31,853 nucleotides of DNA from Christensenella sp. UBA3944 (GCA_002385605.1 DGDU01000018.1:1-31853); one strand, 5' to 3'; shown: positions 25,078 to 31,853, counted from the stretch's first letter. Made by a program: numbers and translations. Notes: generated from the sequence alone by a model not told the origin.

Positions 25078-26499
25078 ATGGTTAAAAAAATCATTCTGGT
25101 ATTTGTTTGTGTTTTGCTCGCCGCGGCTTTACTCGCGGGCTGCAACGAATCCTACAAGACTAAGGCAATCGATACGGAGAAGTCCGATACCGTTTATTCC
25201 AACGGCGGTTTGGCCGTGAGGTACGGTAAATACCTGTATTATATAAACGGGTACGCCGGGAACGAAGCCGATAACACCTTCGGCAAGGTGCAGAAGGGCG
25301 CCATCGCGAGAGTCGAGCTTGACCAAAACGGCAACCCGATCTTGGAAACCAACAAGATTATAGTCCCCAAGAATGTTTACAACACAAACGCTCAGTCGGG
25401 GCTGTATATCGTGGACGATTACATTTACTACACCACGCCGTCCATCGATAAAGACAGCAAGGGCAAGCCCAAGGTTTCCGAGATGTGGCTCATGAGAACC
25501 AAGGTCGACGGCACCGACACCAAGGTTATAAAGAAATTCAAGAGCTATACCCCCGTATACAAGGTCACCAAGGGTTATATCCTTTATGTCCTCGACTACG
25601 AACTTTATCAGATAGATTTAAGCTCCAAAAAGTTTGCCGAGAAGAAGGTGGACGAGAAGATATCCTCCCAGCTGTTTACAAAACACGACGCCAATGCCAA
25701 CGGGTTTGTCGACGCCGTGTTCTATCTTAAAGCATCCGAAAACCAGAACGATTTCCACAATGTGCTGTGGTGCTACCGCGCGGGAAGCGAAAGCCCCGTT
25801 AAGGTTATAGAGGCTGATGCCGCGACTTACGGCAGCGCTGCCGCCGACTATCCCACAGGCTTCCAGCTTACTCTCGTAGACGCCGTTTACATGGGCGGCA
25901 ACCTAAGGCTTGTTTACAATAAGACAGATCAGGGCACCAATAAGACCTCGGCGGGATCCTATTATTACGATTTCGCGGACAATCTTGCCTTCAACCCCGC
26001 CAACGAAGTAAGGCTTAGCAAAAAAATAACCTTCACCAACTTCTGGTTCCTTGACAACGACACCGCCCTTGTTAACAACGGCAGCAACATAGAAATGATA
26101 AAGCGCGCCGCCTCCGAATGGGGAAGGACTTCGGTAATCCCCGGCACCTCGGGCGAGGCTAAGGTATTCGACATCAGGGAGAATAACAACGAGGTAGTAG
26201 TCTATTACCTCCAGGGTAACACCATTTACAGGATTCCGGCCCTCGAAAAGACCGAGAACGGGTATGTGGACAGCATAAAGAGCAGCTCGGTTGTGTTTGA
26301 CGCGAGTTACAACACAAGCTGGCTTACCCCCGACCTCGTTGGCAATAATGTGTATTTCTTCAACACAAAGGCCCTCGACAATGTCTACTTTGTAAATATT
26401 GTTGCCGCGGTAGACCGCGATGCCGACAGCCGCGTGGGCAGGCTTGTGGGCCTTATAACCGCCGAGGACGAAGTAGCACTTCTTACCTCGGGCAGTTAA
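25078..26499 (+). CDS. Lipoprotein, probable beta-propeller (DUF5050-like), 473 aa
   Basis: A type II signal peptide is clear: MVKKI followed by a hydrophobic stretch and the lipobox LLAGC, with Cys22. The mature part has recurrent aromatic strand motifs spaced as in beta-propeller blades: KYLYYINGY, GLYIVDDYIYYT, GYILYVLDYELYQID, VVVYYLQGNTIYRI and NNVYFFNT. Between them come polar turns such as MRTKVDGTDTKVI, which resemble the KVDGSG turns of DUF5050-type extracellular propellers. No active site is visible. Such proteins usually act as extracytoplasmic binding or sensing scaffolds. It is a single-gene unit with its own strong promoter upstream and an intrinsic terminator downstream. Assignment as a lipoprotein is confident; the propeller fold is an inference from the repeat pattern. 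Confidence 0.82.
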   Translation: MVKKIILVFVCVLLAAALLAGCNESYKTKAIDTEKSDTVYSNGGLAVRYGKYLYYINGYAGNEADNTFGKVQKGAIARVELDQNGNPILETNKIIVPKNVYNTNAQSGLYIVDDYIYYTTPSIDKDSKGKPKVSEMWLMRTKVDGTDTKVIKKFKSYTPVYKVTKGYILYVLDYELYQIDLSSKKFAEKKVDEKISSQLFTKHDANANGFVDAVFYLKASENQNDFHNVLWCYRAGSESPVKVIEADAATYGSAAADYPTGFQLTLVDAVYMGGNLRLVYNKTDQGTNKTSAGSYYYDFADNLAFNPANEVRLSKKITFTNFWFLDNDTALVNNGSNIEMIKRAASEWGRTSVIPGTSGEAKVFDIRENNNEVVVYYLQGNTIYRIPALEKTENGYVDSIKSSSVVFDASYNTSWLTPDLVGNNVYFFNTKALDNVYFVNIVAAVDRDADSRVGRLVGLITAEDEVALLTSGS

Positions 26500-26510
26500 C
26501 CGTAAAGAGA

Positions 26511-26552
26511 ATAACAAAAAGGCCGGTGAGTTCAGCTTGCCGGCCTCTTTCG
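26511..26552. terminator. Bidirectional intrinsic terminator between convergent genes
   Basis: The perfect 7-bp stem AGGCCGG/CCGGCCT (26520-26526 and 26540-26546) lies between the convergent lipoprotein and Spo0A-like genes. On the minus strand it is followed by TTTTGTTATT, a good U-tract. On the plus strand it is followed by the weaker CTTTCGTTT. It can serve both genes, with better termination expected for the minus-strand gene. Confidence 0.8.
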
Positions 26553-26620
26553 TTTAGGGGATTATTTTCTGAGTTATAGAATGGTTTTCGCTGCCGCTGC
26601 GGGATTGCCAGATTCCCGGG

Positions 26621-27382
26621 TCAGTTGATGCCCTCTATAATTATCTTGTCGCTTATGAGGGCAATAAGTTCGCCGTTGGTGGGCCGTTCGCCCTTGGCGA
26701 ACACTTTTATGCCGTAAACATTGTTTATGTTATCTATTTTGCCTCTCGACCACGCGACATCGATGGCATGGCGAATCGCCCTTTCTACCTTGCTGGGGGT
26801 AGTCCCGTAGTAGCGGGCAACGGTGGGATAAAGTTGTTTGGTGATGTTGTTTATCATCGAGGGGGTATGTACCGCTAGTTTGACCGCTTCTCGAAGGAAT
26901 TGGTATCCTTTGATGTGAGGCGGTATGCCCGAAGCTATAAAGATGTTCGCGAGCCTTTCGTCCAGGGGCTTGTCCTGAGGCAGGCGTACCGACATAGGCA
27001 TGGCGCTTTTTTTGCGGAGGGATATCGAGCGGTAAAGCTCTTCCGCCACATCCTCCAGGTCGCAGGGGACCCTGAAAATGAGGTGACAGCCTTTTTTGCG
27101 CATTTTAGCCATGGCTATGTCGTCTTGTATGGGCGTTAGGACGGCGATGATGCTCTTGCAGCTTTGGGCAATGGATTCGATTTGCTGCAGAAAATAATCA
27201 GAAAGCTCCCGGACTTCGACAATAAGGGCGTCGATGGGGAGCTTTTCGAGGAGAAGCTTGGCGTCGGGGAAATTTTCGACGACGCCGACGATCTCGAAGG
27301 AGGGAACTACGCTGCACAGCTTGTTGAGATCATTGCACAGTTTGGCGCTTTCTTGTAAAGCAAGCAGAAAGGTCTTTGTCAT
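26621..27382 (-). CDS. Spo0A-like response regulator with degenerate receiver domain
   Basis: The C-terminal ~115 residues are an unmistakable Spo0A effector domain: LDERLANIF, IPPHIKGYQFLREAV, ITKQLYPTVARYY, the recognition helix SKVERAIRHAIDVAWSRG (197-214), then PTNGELIALISDK. The N-terminal ~120 residues still match a receiver in order (EIVGV, DALIVEV, VLTP, LIFRVP), but its chemistry is changed. The acidic pair is Gln10-Glu11, the phosphoacceptor position is Glu56 and the conserved Lys is Arg104; the Thr83 switch residue is kept. Phosphorylation in the classical way is therefore not expected, and Glu56 could mimic the active state. The start at 27382 is chosen over one 30 nt upstream because AAGGAGA lies 5 nt before it. 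Length is 253 residues, slightly below the usual ~265. It may be an orthologue that lost phosphorelay control, or a paralogue. Confidence 0.9.
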   Translation of the reverse strand: MTKTFLLALQESAKLCNDLNKLCSVVPSFEIVGVVENFPDAKLLLEKLPIDALIVEVRELSDYFLQQIESIAQSCKSIIAVLTPIQDDIAMAKMRKKGCHLIFRVPCDLEDVAEELYRSISLRKKSAMPMSVRLPQDKPLDERLANIFIASGIPPHIKGYQFLREAVKLAVHTPSMINNITKQLYPTVARYYGTTPSKVERAIRHAIDVAWSRGKIDNINNVYGIKVFAKGERPTNGELIALISDKIIIEGIN

Positions 27383-27421
27383 AATTATCTCCTTATCATT
27401 AAATTCTGGCAATTTAGGGCA

Positions 27422-27462
27422 ATTATAGCAACAGCGTGGTAAAAAATATAGTCATTCGACAA
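27422..27462 (-). promoter_or_regulatory. Promoter of the Spo0A-like gene with a perfect 0A box
   Basis: Read on the minus strand, TTGTCGAA (27462-27455) is an exact match to the known Spo0A binding consensus TGTCGAA. It is followed 27 nt later by TATAAT (27427-27422), 40 nt before the start codon. No good -35 is present, and the 0A box sits about -43 from the expected start. That is the usual arrangement at Spo0A-activated sigma-A promoters, so autoregulation is likely. Confidence 0.6.
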
Positions 27463-27504
27463 AAGCAGTCACATTGTAGCATAATCTTTTGCAATGCGCA
27501 AGTA

Positions 27505-27535
27505 TTTTTGTACAAAAAAAATTAATTTGTACAAA
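27505..27535. promoter_or_regulatory. Pair of TTTGTACAAA palindromes, likely operator
   Basis: TTTTTGTACAAAAA (27505-27518) is a perfect 14-bp palindrome. A second copy of its core, TTTGTACAAA (27526-27535), follows with 19 bp between centres, so both would lie on nearly the same face of the helix. This is the usual form of a double site for a dimeric regulator. The regulator is not identifiable; the site does not match the 0A box. Confidence 0.45.
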
Positions 27536-27617
27536 AATTACTCAAGCCAAAACACTCCGCCCGTGTTTTTTGAAATAGCCCGTAGCTAATTTTTTGAGAT
27601 TTTTTTACACAAAACAG

Positions 27618-27646
27618 TTTACTTTTGCGTGGTTAGTCAATATAAT
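27618..27646 (+). promoter_or_regulatory. Sigma-A-like promoter for the zinc-ribbon gene
   Basis: TTTACT (27618-27623, four of six consensus bases) and a perfect TATAAT (27641-27646) are separated by 17 nt. The expected start near 27653 gives a ~49-nt leader ending in AAGGAG. Confidence 0.65.
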
Positions 27647-27701
27647 ATAGCCGAATCGAAAGCACAAAATAATACTTGCGCTTTTGCAACAAGGAGTAGC
27701 T

Positions 27702-28169
27702 ATGCCGAAATACAAAAAGTGCCCGAGATGCGATGTCAATTACATCCCCGAAGAAAAGGAGTATTGCGATATCTGCGAAGCCGAGATGAGGGGTGTAACC
27801 TTCGAGGAAATCATCGACGACGAAGAGGCCGAGCTCTGCCCCAAGTGCCATATCAATTACCTTGGCGAGGGCGAGACGATTTGCGAGGCCTGCGCGGCGC
27901 TTATTTCCGAAGAGGATAAGGACGAGGCCGGTTGGGAGAAAGAAGAAGAGGTACTCGAAGAGGGCCTGGACGAGGACGATGTCCTGCTTACCGACGAAGA
28001 GAGCCTTGTTGAGGACGAGGCCTGGGAAGAAGAAACCGAGGGCGAAGACGACATCATAATCGACGACGAGCTCGGGGACGAAGACCTTGACGACTTCGCC
28101 GATGTAGCCGACGAAGAGGACGAAGAAGACTTCGAGGACGAGGAAGAGGACTCCGAAGACGACGAATAA
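27702..28169 (+). CDS. Double zinc-ribbon protein with long acidic tail (155 aa)
   Basis: Residues 7-25 (CPRC...CDIC) and 46-64 (CPKC...CEAC) form two near-identical CxxC-x11-CxxC knuckles, each with an N-Y between the pairs, so each is expected to bind one zinc ion. From about residue 65 the chain is almost all Glu and Asp with few hydrophobics, giving a strongly acidic, probably disordered tail of ~90 residues. The start at 27702 is set by AAGGAG 5 nt upstream; a TTG 18 nt earlier lacks such a site. The family is not recognised. A zinc ribbon plus polyanionic tail suggests a nucleic-acid or RNA-polymerase-associated role, comparable in charge layout only to RpoE (delta). It forms a one-gene unit with its own promoter and terminator. 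Confidence 0.82.
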   Translation: MPKYKKCPRCDVNYIPEEKEYCDICEAEMRGVTFEEIIDDEEAELCPKCHINYLGEGETICEACAALISEEDKDEAGWEKEEEVLEEGLDEDDVLLTDEESLVEDEAWEEETEGEDDIIIDDELGDEDLDDFADVADEEDEEDFEDEEEDSEDDE

Positions 28170-28175
28170 TTTGCG

Positions 28176-28206
28176 CGGGAAGCCTCGCGGGGCTTCCCGT
28201 TTTTTA
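28176..28206 (+). terminator. Intrinsic terminator of the zinc-ribbon gene
   Basis: A perfect 9-bp stem CGGGAAGCC/GGCTTCCCG (28176-28184 and 28191-28199) with a 6-nt loop is followed directly by a run of six Ts. It begins 6 nt after the stop codon. Confidence 0.92.
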
Positions 28207-28258
28207 TATTTGGTTAATAATTTTTTCGTAAGATTTTGGGCTGTTTCGGGCGCCCGCG

Positions 28259-28299
28259 TTTTTGCCGCCCCGCGGATTATTGCGCGGAAAAGGCAAAAA
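28259..28299. other. Two-level hairpin in the intergenic region
   Basis: Outer arms TTTTTGCC (28259-28266) and GGCAAAAA (28292-28299) pair perfectly. Inside them CCGCG (28270-28274) pairs with CGCGG (28283-28287) around an 8-nt loop. A separate 10-bp palindrome CGGGCGCCCG lies just upstream at 28247-28256. No T-run follows, so it is not a typical terminator. It could be a small structured RNA or DNA element. Confidence 0.4.
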
Positions 28300-28346
28300 T
28301 TGTATTTTATTGTTAATTAATAATTAGTAAATTTCTCGAAAACATC

Positions 28347-28376
28347 TTGTTATATATATATATAATGTGCTATGAT
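28347..28376 (+). promoter_or_regulatory. Promoter with a TA repeat in its spacer
   Basis: TTGTTA (28347-28352) and TATGAT (28371-28376) are 18 nt apart. The -10 is preceded by TGC, an extended -10 element. Most of the spacer is a TA dinucleotide run (seven units, 28351-28364) that also overlaps the end of the -35. The expected start is near 28383, and GGAGAGG at 28402-28408 serves the ATG at 28415. Confidence 0.6.
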
Positions 28377-28414
28377 AGTGATGCACACCATTTCTGCCTT
28401 TGGAGAGGTACAAG

Positions 28415-31400
28415 ATGAATATTAAAGCCGTATCCCGCAAAACGAGTCTTTTGGCAATACTCTTGCTGTCGATTCTTGCCATAGTCGTTGCCGCGAGTAT
28501 CCCAAACGGGCTTGCCGCGCGGGCTGCCACAGAAGTGCGAATCTCCGAATCCCACGACTTATACAATGTTCTTTCTTTCGATATACATACAGGCGATTAT
28601 GTCCCGGGTACTTACGCGCGCGTAGCACAGGGCTTCCCCGTTATCACCATCGAGCTCACCGGCGTATCTAAAACCTCTACTGTCAAATTCCAATATGTGC
28701 AGAAAGAATCGGTTGTTTCTGTCGACGAAATAGAGCAGCAAAGCTGGATAACCCTTCAGCCCGCGGCCGACTGGTGGAAGGCCGAACTAAACCTCGGCGA
28801 TATCGTCGGCGGCGGCTTCAGGGGCTTGTTCTCGGGTTATTTTTATTTCCGCACCCTCATAGAAGACCCGGACGGCATGGGTTATAATTACTACTATGTC
28901 CGCCCCAACTTCATAGATGTGCTGCTCGACTGCAGCGACAGCTCGACAAACTTCGGCATTTCCTGGCTTGCCGCTTATTACATACATGAAGGCGTCGAGA
29001 CCGTTTATAATACCGATGTCCCCAACCCCCAATGGGTAAACACTCAGATTATATTTAAGGCGAAAGGCCTCAATCCTACCCAAAGGGATACGATGTTCTT
29101 CTACTCTTTGGACGAAGGCGTAACCCTCATCCCCTTCGATGTTCCCCACATACTGGAGCCCGGCCAGAACGAATATGTCGGCGTTGCCGTTCTCAACCAA
29201 AGCTTTATGGGCGAAGTCGAGTTTTATGTATGCGACATTGCCAACACCTCGACGACAAAGTACATCGGCGGGCGTTTTTATGTCCGTATAGACACCGTTG
29301 TCCCCGAGTTTATCGTATCGGCCACAACGGTTAACCGCGCCGATCCCGCCATGCCCGTCGAGCCCTACGACTCCAACAAGTGGGCAAACTCCGATGTGCA
29401 GTACACCCTCACCAGGAAGCCCGGCAACGAAGGGCTTTCGGGCCTTGTGTTTATGGTAAGGAACGGCAGCACCAATCCCTGGGTGCCCATAGCCCCCCAG
29501 CCCGACGGAACCTTTATTTATGTTGTAGAGCAAACCACCCGCGACCTTCGCTTTAAGGCCGTAAACGACGCGGGCAGAGAGTACAACCCCGGCGTAAACT
29601 ACGCCACATACATAAGCAAAGTCGAGCCAGAAATAAGCGTTGTGGCTGTGGACAACTCCAACACGCCCATAAGGAGCATGGGCAGCGCCCCCGGCGTCAA
29701 TTACAGGGTGGGCTACGCGGCCGACTCCATCAACTTCACGATAACCAACCTTAACCCCGAAACCCCCGTGGGCTCCAACCCCCTCCCGAGGATTACGGTA
29801 GAATACGCCACAAGGGAAACCGACGCGAACGGCGAAACAGTAACCTCCGAGTTTACCGAAATTAACGAAATAATGGGCACATATTCTCTGGGCTACACCA
29901 TAGGCCAGAACACCCCGCCCTTCAAGAACAGGACATATATATTCCGCATGAGGACGCAAGCGGGCTTCTCGGACACCGAGGAGTTCACGGTAAGCGTGCT
30001 TAAGAGTAACTTCAGCTTTGCCATGGCGCCCCTCGATTATCTATCCACCAACAGCCAAGGCTGGGTAATTTTTGAAGGGCGCAACGAAGCCGAGATAGAC
30101 GCCGCCGCCCAAAGGGGCGTGCCCATCTATCTGTATATCGAAAGCTTCCTCGGCACAGAGGACGAATTCGAGTTTTATTCCTTTATCACCTCCGACGAAA
30201 CCATTCAGACGCGCATAACCGATTTCGAGCTTGACGAAAGCTATCAGGGCGAAAACGGCGTAAAGAGATATATCGTTTACATAAAACAGACGCTAAACAA
30301 CCAAAGCGTATCCTTCTATGTTATAAACAAGGCCGGCGCGGCTTCGCCCGCTCTTGCCACCCCGATGCTCAAGCTGGATGCCGCCAAACCTTTGGGCGAT
30401 GTTTCCAAAAAGGTCGGCGGGGTGCTCGAACTTTACCCCGGCGAGTGGTCTTCGACCTCTGTTCAGATTCAAATCACGCCCAAGGCCCGCATAATCGGCC
30501 AAACCCAGGACATAACCAACATCTCGGGCGTCACCTGCTACCCCTTGCTTGGCGGCGGCAGCGTGCTCGGGCAAGCTATACAATTAAGGAACGGCTTCTT
30601 CTCGCAGACGGTGTCGGCGACCGGGCTTTATTCCTTCAGGCTTGTAAGCGGCGCCGGCATCTATACCGATATTCATGTCCAGGTAAATATTGATACCTCC
30701 GCTTTCGGGCAGATTACCGAAAACGGCATGCCCCTGCCCTGGATAAGCGTCGAAACCCTTGCCGAAGGGCTGCCCGTCGAGATAGCTCTCGAGCCCGGCA
30801 CTACTGACCGTTACAGGCTGGTAAACAAGACGGCGGAATCCTTAAGAATTTTATTCAACACCACCCACGGCAGCCATATTACCTACGAGTGGGCGATAAT
30901 GGTAAACAATGTGCCCCCGTCGGCAAACGACTTTGTAAGAGTACCTAACCCCGACGATATCGACCAGGCCTTCCTGTTCGAGCTCGCGAGGGGCGCCACG
31001 GGCACGGTAACCTATGTGTTTAACATCAACTCCAAAGCCAAGAACACAAGCGGCGTAACCCAGAACAAGATGGGCATTGTCCTTACCATAGAATACGACA
31101 GCGCCACCTTCAGCATCAGGGCCGAAACCGACCAGCAGCCCGGAAGATGGACAAAGGACGACATCAGGTTCACCCTAATCGCCCCCAACGATGTAACCGT
31201 AAAGAAGTATCAGATTAAGCTTGAGGACGAAACCTACAGCAACTGGATGGATATCACCGTTGTTAACGGCGTGTATACCTTCAGCGGCCTCGAGCGCTTC
31301 ATTAACAGGGCGATAAGCCCCTCGATTGCCGAGGAAGTCGAGCGCAGAAGCTACGGGTATTCCTACAACGGCAGAATTTTGTTCCGCGCGATAAGCGACG

Positions 31401-31853
31401 CGGGCATGGCAAGCGAAGAGTGCGACGCCGGCATCTTTATGATAGACAAGATAGACCCCATAGAGACTTCGGAGGGCACCGTTTACGGCATGCACCCGCT
31501 AAACGCTTTCTATCAGCAGACGGGCGACTATATGATAGACTCCAACGGCGTCTACCATCTTTACAGCAACACCTCCGTTAAGATAGAGCCCGCCCTGCTT
31601 TCCAGCAGGAATGCCGTAAGGGATTTGTTCGCCAAGAAATCGGCTGTAAGCTACTATTACGCCGAAACCGACAGCGACAGCAGGATCGCCCCCAGCCAGA
31701 ACGATCCTTCGGTCAGGTTGGTTGACGCCAGTACAAGCCTTGCTTCGGGCTGGTACTGGGTATTCGCTCACAATACAACATTCAATATAAGAATGACCGC
31801 CAAGTTCAGCGTGCATATCGAACCCGCGGGAGCCCTTAGCGCCCAGTTCGATC
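28415..31853 (+). CDS. N-terminal part of a giant secreted surface protein (partial)
   Basis: The frame is open from ATG 28415 through the right window edge (1146 codons plus one base), so the C-terminus and any anchor are unseen. A Sec signal peptide is visible: KAVSRK, a hydrophobic core at residues ~11-30, then LAARA before ATEV, a type I cleavage site around residue 37. There is no lipobox, unlike the giants at 470 and 10377. The mature chain is built of Ig-like modules with a recurring W-x-x-x-D-V/I-x-x-T/Q-I/L strand: KWANSDVQYTLTRKPG, GEWSSTSVQIQITP and GRWTKDDIRFTLIAP. Each is followed by a domain ending in aromatic strands such as YSFRLVSGAG. This resembles extracellular Ig-like repeats of Gram-positive adhesins. 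GGAGAGG lies 6 nt upstream of the start. A role in adhesion or cell-surface structure is inferred. Confidence 0.85.
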   Translation, partial: MNIKAVSRKTSLLAILLLSILAIVVAASIPNGLAARAATEVRISESHDLYNVLSFDIHTGDYVPGTYARVAQGFPVITIELTGVSKTSTVKFQYVQKESVVSVDEIEQQSWITLQPAADWWKAELNLGDIVGGGFRGLFSGYFYFRTLIEDPDGMGYNYYYVRPNFIDVLLDCSDSSTNFGISWLAAYYIHEGVETVYNTDVPNPQWVNTQIIFKAKGLNPTQRDTMFFYSLDEGVTLIPFDVPHILEPGQNEYVGVAVLNQSFMGEVEFYVCDIANTSTTKYIGGRFYVRIDTVVPEFIVSATTVNRADPAMPVEPYDSNKWANSDVQYTLTRKPGNEGLSGLVFMVRNGSTNPWVPIAPQPDGTFIYVVEQTTRDLRFKAVNDAGREYNPGVNYATYISKVEPEISVVAVDNSNTPIRSMGSAPGVNYRVGYAADSINFTITNLNPETPVGSNPLPRITVEYATRETDANGETVTSEFTEINEIMGTYSLGYTIGQNTPPFKNRTYIFRMRTQAGFSDTEEFTVSVLKSNFSFAMAPLDYLSTNSQGWVIFEGRNEAEIDAAAQRGVPIYLYIESFLGTEDEFEFYSFITSDETIQTRITDFELDESYQGENGVKRYIVYIKQTLNNQSVSFYVINKAGAASPALATPMLKLDAAKPLGDVSKKVGGVLELYPGEWSSTSVQIQITPKARIIGQTQDITNISGVTCYPLLGGGSVLGQAIQLRNGFFSQTVSATGLYSFRLVSGAGIYTDIHVQVNIDTSAFGQITENGMPLPWISVETLAEGLPVEIALEPGTTDRYRLVNKTAESLRILFNTTHGSHITYEWAIMVNNVPPSANDFVRVPNPDDIDQAFLFELARGATGTVTYVFNINSKAKNTSGVTQNKMGIVLTIEYDSATFSIRAETDQQPGRWTKDDIRFTLIAPNDVTVKKYQIKLEDETYSNWMDITVVNGVYTFSGLERFINRAISPSIAEEVERRSYGYSYNGRILFRAISDAGMASEECDAGIFMIDKIDPIETSEGTVYGMHPLNAFYQQTGDYMIDSNGVYHLYSNTSVKIEPALLSSRNAVRDLFAKKSAVSYYYAETDSDSRIAPSQNDPSVRLVDASTSLASGWYWVFAHNTTFNIRMTAKFSVHIEPAGALSAQFD

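Larger units (their letters stand above)
27383..27701. other. Divergent AT-rich regulatory region
   Basis: This 319-nt gap between divergent genes holds no ORF worth calling. In order it contains the Spo0A-like gene's ribosome-binding site and promoter, two TTTGTACAAA palindromes (27505-27535), a small hairpin AAAACAC/GTGTTTT (27549-27555 and 27563-27569) followed by extra Ts that could be a weak plus-strand terminator, the -35/-10 of the zinc-ribbon gene, and its AAGGAG site (27691-27696). Confidence 0.7.

Noticed and set aside
26583..26622. Short inverted repeat CGGGA/TCCCG just downstream of the Spo0A-like stop codon
   Set aside because: Only five base pairs and no U-tract. The hairpin at 26520-26546 is the credible terminator.
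27412..27412. Upstream ATG for the Spo0A-like gene, giving 10 extra residues
   Set aside because: No ribosome-binding site precedes it, whereas the ATG at 27382 has AAGGAGA at ideal spacing and the shorter product aligns with other Spo0A N-termini.
28787..29959. Minus-strand open frame of 390 codons opposite the last surface protein gene
   Set aside because: The plus-strand frame runs open from 28415 to the window edge with a signal peptide and Ig-like repeats. The reverse frame is its shadow.
1..31853. Recent horizontal transfer or mobile element in the window
   Set aside because: Codon style and the absence of ACGT are uniform across all genes, and no integrase, transposase or terminal repeats were seen.

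Overview
The window looks like a chromosomal segment of an uncultured Clostridia-type (Bacillota) bacterium. The reasons are classical lipobox signal peptides, sigma-A-like TTGACA/TATAAT promoters, GGAGG ribosome-binding sites, intrinsic terminators, and a clear Spo0A-type DNA-binding domain. G+C is roughly one half in genes and much lower in promoters. No rRNA, tRNA, CRISPR array, transposase or phage gene was seen.

Layout. (1) 1-469: non-coding region with a promoter and a structured leader. (2) 470-22026: a tight plus-strand unit of two tandem, paralogous giant lipoproteins (3292 and 3845 residues) made of Ig-like beta-sandwich repeats, followed 10 nt later by a 33-residue single-span membrane peptide. 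(3) 22055-24978: an AI-2E-family permease, an unrecognised 332-residue protein, and a NagD-like HAD phosphatase whose start overlaps the preceding gene. (4) 25078-26499: a third lipoprotein, probably a beta-propeller, with its own strong promoter. It converges through a shared terminator on (5) a minus-strand Spo0A-like regulator (26621-27382), whose receiver domain has lost its phosphorylation residues. (6) Divergent from it, a small double zinc-ribbon protein with a very acidic tail (27702-28169). (7) 28415 to the window edge: the first 1146 residues of another very large secreted, repeat-built surface protein.

Almost 80% of the window encodes cell-surface architecture: three lipoproteins and one Sec-secreted giant. 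No enzyme active site is visible in the giants. Their Ig-like, MBG-like and beta-helix modules point to adhesion or glycan contact rather than catalysis (inference). A Spo0A-type regulator with a perfect 0A box on its own promoter and a one-mismatch box at the last giant's promoter hints at regulation of the surface layer. TA dinucleotide tracts inside two surface-protein promoter spacers hint at phase variation.

The most striking observation is not a gene. Reading the whole window by eye, I found no occurrence of the palindromic tetranucleotide ACGT, where about 124 are expected. Asn, Asp, Tyr and His codons switch to their T-ending form whenever a GTN Val codon follows, in genes on both strands. 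This suggests an extreme, window-wide sequence avoidance, possibly linked to a restriction-modification or DNA-modification system encoded elsewhere.
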